Notes under the pieces: model-generated
What the model saw: the letters and a program-made list of their open reading frames with translations, nothing else
Told to the model about the DNA's origin: nothing
Databases searched by the model: none
Part shown: positions 61,303 through 64,000 of the stretch, in pieces
Layout of the letters: every line of letters begins with the position of its first letter
How positions within the stretch are numbered: position 1 is the first letter of the stretch
NCBI RefSeq assembly: GCF_025857195.1
Contig: NZ_CP109787.1
Coordinates: 3,599,001 to 3,663,000 of the forward strand
From: Leisingera thetidis
GTDB lineage: Bacteria; Pseudomonadota; Alphaproteobacteria; Rhodobacterales; Rhodobacteraceae
Reading direction: 5' to 3'
Length of the DNA stretch: 64,000 nt
Program-made: the position numbers and the translations under genes

Positions 61303-62157
61303 TTATGCTTTGCGGCTGCGCAGCAGCGTGAAAACACCGCTGGCCACGATGATGGTGCTGCCGATCACGGTCAGCGTATCGGGGCGCTCGCCGAAAACCA
61401 GCACCCCCAGCACCATGGCAAACACCAGCCGTGTGTAGCGGAACGGCGCGATGACCGCGATCTCGCCCGCCCGCATTGCGCCCGACAGAGCGTTGTAAGC
61501 AATCACCCCGATCACCGTGGCAGCAGCAATGTCCAGCCAGTTGCGCGGCGCCGGCCAGACCGCGCCGCCGGTCCAGCCGAGCGCAATCACGCCCGCCGCC
61601 ACCAGCATCGCAAAGCCGAGGAATCCCAGTTGGCTGTTGCTCATGTCCCCTGGCGCCGCACGCGTGGCCAGATCACGGCCCGCAAAGCCCAAGGTGCCCA
61701 GAACCGCAAACAGCGAGGCGGGCTCGAACCCGCTCAGCCCCGGCCGCAGGATCAGCAGCACCCCTGCAAACCCCAGCCCGATCGCCAGCCAGCGGCGCCA
61801 GCCGACGGTCTCGCCAAAGAACACCACGGCGCCGGCCGCCACCACCAGGGGTGTCGCCTGCAGGATGGCCGAGGCCGAAGACAAGGGCGTCAATGCAATT
61901 GCCAAGGTGAAACACAGCCGCCCCACGACCTCCGCCAAGGAGCGCCACAGCATCGGGCGCGTGCCAAAGCCCGGGTGCCAGGGGGCGTGACCTTGCGCAC
62001 ACGCCAATGCTGCGAATACCGCCATGCCGCCGAGGCCGAACAGGATCAGGATCTGCCCGACCGGCAGGCTGGCGGCGGCGGATTTGATGAACATGTCCTC
62101 CAGCGCGAAGGCAGACATGGCCAGCACCATCAGAAGGCTCCCGCGCAGCGTGTCCAT
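61303..62157 (-). CDS. EamA/DMT-family permease (third of three)
   Basis: A 284-residue membrane protein with ten helices in two EamA repeats. The substrate is not identifiable. The ATG at 62157 has GGAG 7 nt upstream. It follows the XRE-cupin gene in the same direction after a 77-nt gap, so it may be controlled by it together with the divergent benE-type gene. Confidence 0.88.
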   Translation of the reverse strand: MDTLRGSLLMVLAMSAFALEDMFIKSAAASLPVGQILILFGLGGMAVFAALACAQGHAPWHPGFGTRPMLWRSLAEVVGRLCFTLAIALTPLSSASAILQATPLVVAAGAVVFFGETVGWRRWLAIGLGFAGVLLILRPGLSGFEPASLFAVLGTLGFAGRDLATRAAPGDMSNSQLGFLGFAMLVAAGVIALGWTGGAVWPAPRNWLDIAAATVIGVIAYNALSGAMRAGEIAVIAPFRYTRLVFAMVLGVLVFGERPDTLTVIGSTIIVASGVFTLLRSRKA

Positions 62158-62234
62158 TCCCGGCTCCAAATCCCTGAAACTCAATAACTTGCGCAATTGG
62201 TAGGGCCGCCGGAGAAAATGCACAAGCAACGGGA

Positions 62235-62795
62235 TCAGTCCCGCTGCGTCAGACCCGCGTGCCGGTAATGGTGCATGTTGAGAAAGGCCGCGCCGGTCTC
62301 CAGGCTGCGGTAGCCATGCGGCTGGTCGGCGGCAAAGCGCAGGCCTTGCCCGGCCTCCAGCGGCACCCACTCGCCGTCCTTCAGCACCTCCATCGAACCA
62401 TGCAGCACAAAGACCTCCTCGGTCACACCGGTGTCATGCGGCTGGGACTGGTGGCTCTGGCCCGGCCGCAGCGTGACCTGAAATGTCTCGGCACCCAGCA
62501 GCGGATCAAACGGGAAGACGATCTTCACCCCGATGCTGCCCGGAAACTGCACCGTCTCATAAACCCCCGCGGCCTCCCCCACCGGCCGCGTCGCCTCGCC
62601 GATCAGCGCGGTCAGCGGCAGGTGGAACCCTTTGGCAATTTTCCACAGGGTGGCAATCGTCGGGCTCGATTCGCCGCGTTCGATCTGCCCCAGCATCGCC
62701 TTGCTGACTCCCGTCGCCTCTGCCGCCTTGGACAGGCTAAGCCCAGCCGCCGCGCGGATTTCCCGCAGGTTCAGGGTGATGCCGTCATCGCTCAT
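62235..62795 (-). CDS. XRE-family regulator with cupin domain
   Basis: A 186-residue regulator: N-terminal XRE helix-turn-helix (about 8-65, 'GLSLSKAAEATGVSKAMLGQIERG') and C-terminal cupin (about 105-182, 'RPGQSHQSQPHDTGVTEEVFVLHG'). This layout is common in regulators of amino-acid or aromatic transport and metabolism. Two almost identical palindromes lie in the divergent gap before it, 25-68 nt from its start, an obvious self-operator. Confidence 0.9.
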   Translation of the reverse strand: MSDDGITLNLREIRAAAGLSLSKAAEATGVSKAMLGQIERGESSPTIATLWKIAKGFHLPLTALIGEATRPVGEAAGVYETVQFPGSIGVKIVFPFDPLLGAETFQVTLRPGQSHQSQPHDTGVTEEVFVLHGSMEVLKDGEWVPLEAGQGLRFAADQPHGYRSLETGAAFLNMHHYRHAGLTQRD

Positions 62796-62819
62796 TGTCT
62801 TTGCCCGTCAAAAAACGCT

Positions 62820-62837
62820 TGTGCGTTATAACGCACA
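62820..62837. promoter_or_regulatory. XRE-cupin operator 1
   Basis: TGTGCGTTATAACGCACA is a perfect 18-bp palindrome, 25 nt upstream of the XRE-cupin start. Its partner at 62846-62863 differs at one position. Confidence 0.8.
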
Positions 62838-62845
62838 GACTGTAG

Positions 62846-62863
62846 TGTGCGCTATAACGCACA
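62846..62863. promoter_or_regulatory. XRE-cupin operator 2
   Basis: TGTGCGCTATAACGCACA differs from operator 1 by one base. Centre-to-centre distance is 26 nt. It ends 37 nt before the benE-type start, so the pair could block both divergent promoters. Confidence 0.8.
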
Positions 62864-62900
62864 AAATCCCTACCCGATCCGGCGCCAAAGGAAAACCCGC

Positions 62901-64000
62901 ATGCTCAAGGATCTCAAGCTTTCGCATATTGTCTCCGGCGCGGTGGCCGTGCTGGTCGGCTATACCGGCTCGGTCGCCATCATCTTTCAAGCGATCGAGA
63001 CACTGGGCGCGTCTCAGTCGCAGGCCAACAGCTGGATGCTGGCGCTGGGGGCAGGCATGGGGCTGACCTGCCTGATCCTGTCACTGCGGTACCGGATGCC
63101 GATCCTGACAGCCTGGTCGACGCCGGGCGCGGCGCTGCTGGCGGTCAGCCTGGGCGGGGTGCCGCTGGGCGAGGCCGTCGGCGCCTTCCTGTTCTGCGCC
63201 GTGCTACTGATCCTCACAGGCGTCACCGGCTGGTTCGCGGCGCTGTCGCGGCTGATCCCCGACAGCCTGGCAAATGCGATGCTGGCCGGCATCCTGTTCC
63301 AATTCGGGCTGTCGGCCTTCACCTCGCTGCAGACCGACACCGCAATGGTCGCCGTGATGGGCTTCACCTTTCTTGCAGGGCGCAGGCTGTTTCCCCGCTA
63401 CACCATTCCCGCGGTTCTGGCGACGGGAGTTATTTGGTGCGCGGGCAGCGGCAGCTTTGGCAGCTTGGAGGCACTGGACTTGACCCTGGCGCGGCCGGAA
63501 TTCGTGATGCCCGCCTTCTCGCTGCCGGTGCTGATCGGCGTGGGCCTGCCGCTCTATATTGTCACCATGTCCTCGCAGAACATGCCCGGCGTGGTGGCGC
63601 TGAAGGCAGCGGGCTATCAGCCGCCGGTTTCCGCCAGCCTGACCGTGACCGGACTGGCCTCGCTGCTGCTGGCGCCTTTCGGTGGCTTTGCCTTCAACCT
63701 GGCTGCCATCACGGCCGCCATTTGCGCAGGTCCCGAGGCGGATGAGAATCCGGAGACCCGTTACCTGGCGGGCGTGATGACCGGCCTCGTCTATATCCTG
63801 GTGGGGCTGGGCGGCGCCACCGTCATCAGCCTGTTCCTGATCGCCCCCAAGGCGCTGGTCGCCACCGTCGCAGGCCTGGCGCTGCTGGCCACCATCGGCA
63901 ACAGCCTGTCGGCCGCGCTGGCGGACAGCACCGGCCGCGAGGCGGCGCTGATCACCTTCATGACCACCGTCTCGGGCGTCAGCTTTTTCGGAATCGGGGC
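62901..64000 (+). CDS. benE: BenE-family benzoate/H+ symporter, partial (cut by window edge)
   Basis: 366 codons without a stop to the window edge; the C-terminus lies outside. A membrane protein with about eleven helices so far, with the family openings 'KLSHIVSGAVAVLVGYTGSVAIIFQA' and 'TAWSTPGAALL', and the C-terminal-side 'TTVSGVSFFGIG'. BenE-like proteins take up benzoate or related aromatics by proton symport. AAAGGAA lies about 9 nt before the ATG at 62901. Divergent from the XRE-cupin regulator. The substrate is inferred from the family only. Confidence 0.85.
   Translation, partial: MLKDLKLSHIVSGAVAVLVGYTGSVAIIFQAIETLGASQSQANSWMLALGAGMGLTCLILSLRYRMPILTAWSTPGAALLAVSLGGVPLGEAVGAFLFCAVLLILTGVTGWFAALSRLIPDSLANAMLAGILFQFGLSAFTSLQTDTAMVAVMGFTFLAGRRLFPRYTIPAVLATGVIWCAGSGSFGSLEALDLTLARPEFVMPAFSLPVLIGVGLPLYIVTMSSQNMPGVVALKAAGYQPPVSASLTVTGLASLLLAPFGGFAFNLAAITAAICAGPEADENPETRYLAGVMTGLVYILVGLGGATVISLFLIAPKALVATVAGLALLATIGNSLSAALADSTGREAALITFMTTVSGVSFFGIG

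Overview
The window is a 64-kb piece of a GC-rich alphaproteobacterial chromosome. Gene content points to the Roseobacter group of Rhodobacterales (Leisingera/Phaeobacter/Ruegeria-like): a tauR-xsc-pta-soeABC taurine/sulfite locus, an ECF41 sigma factor operon, a split MnmC pair, and roseobacter-type intergenic repeats. This assignment is inferred from gene content, not from a search. Coding density is high, most operons are joined by ATGA/GTGA overlaps, and I see no prophage, transposase, CRISPR, tRNA or rRNA. The window cuts a benE-type transporter at its right edge.

Layout. 1-2.4 kb: an ArsR regulator with a cysteine-bearing permease, then a membrane-anchored LAS-type peptidase. 2.4-13.5 kb: the sulfonate module. 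TauR controls Xsc (sulfoacetaldehyde to acetyl phosphate plus sulfite), Pta turns acetyl phosphate into acetyl-CoA, two unrelated exporters (TauE/SafE and YeiH types) could remove sulfite or sulfate, and SoeABC oxidises sulfite to sulfate with electrons passed to quinone. A strong terminator closes it. 13.5-14.9 kb: an AhpD-like protein and an ECF41 sigma factor behind an exact ECF41-type promoter. 15-24.5 kb: dapA, a soluble lytic transglycosylase, mnmD and a MnmC-oxidase-like gene, redox, OmpA and regulator genes, and an AraC-MGMT fusion. 24.7-33.5 kb: nth, an adenosine kinase, a MarR/EamA pair with two clear operators, rppH, a 2,4-dienoyl-CoA-reductase-like enzyme, a ZntB-like channel and small monooxygenase-fold proteins. 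33.8-47.3 kb: mostly housekeeping genes (cinA-like, sfsA, mscS, map, rsmD, peroxiredoxin, phhB, gdpD, ridA).

47.4-64 kb: a two-gene type I secretion exporter, mlaA-mlaC of lipid-asymmetry maintenance, a class A penicillin-binding protein, glnK-amtB, sseA with an aromatic/aspartate aminotransferase, a secreted leucine-rich-repeat protein, smpB, a DMT permease, and an XRE-cupin regulator facing a benzoate-type transporter across two palindromic operators.

The most unusual non-coding signals are: four families of dispersed intergenic repeats, one a perfect double hairpin placed between soeA and soeB; a 60-nt nested palindrome at 44.4 kb; and several sharply defined operator pairs (TauR, MarR, WYL, XRE, ECF41).
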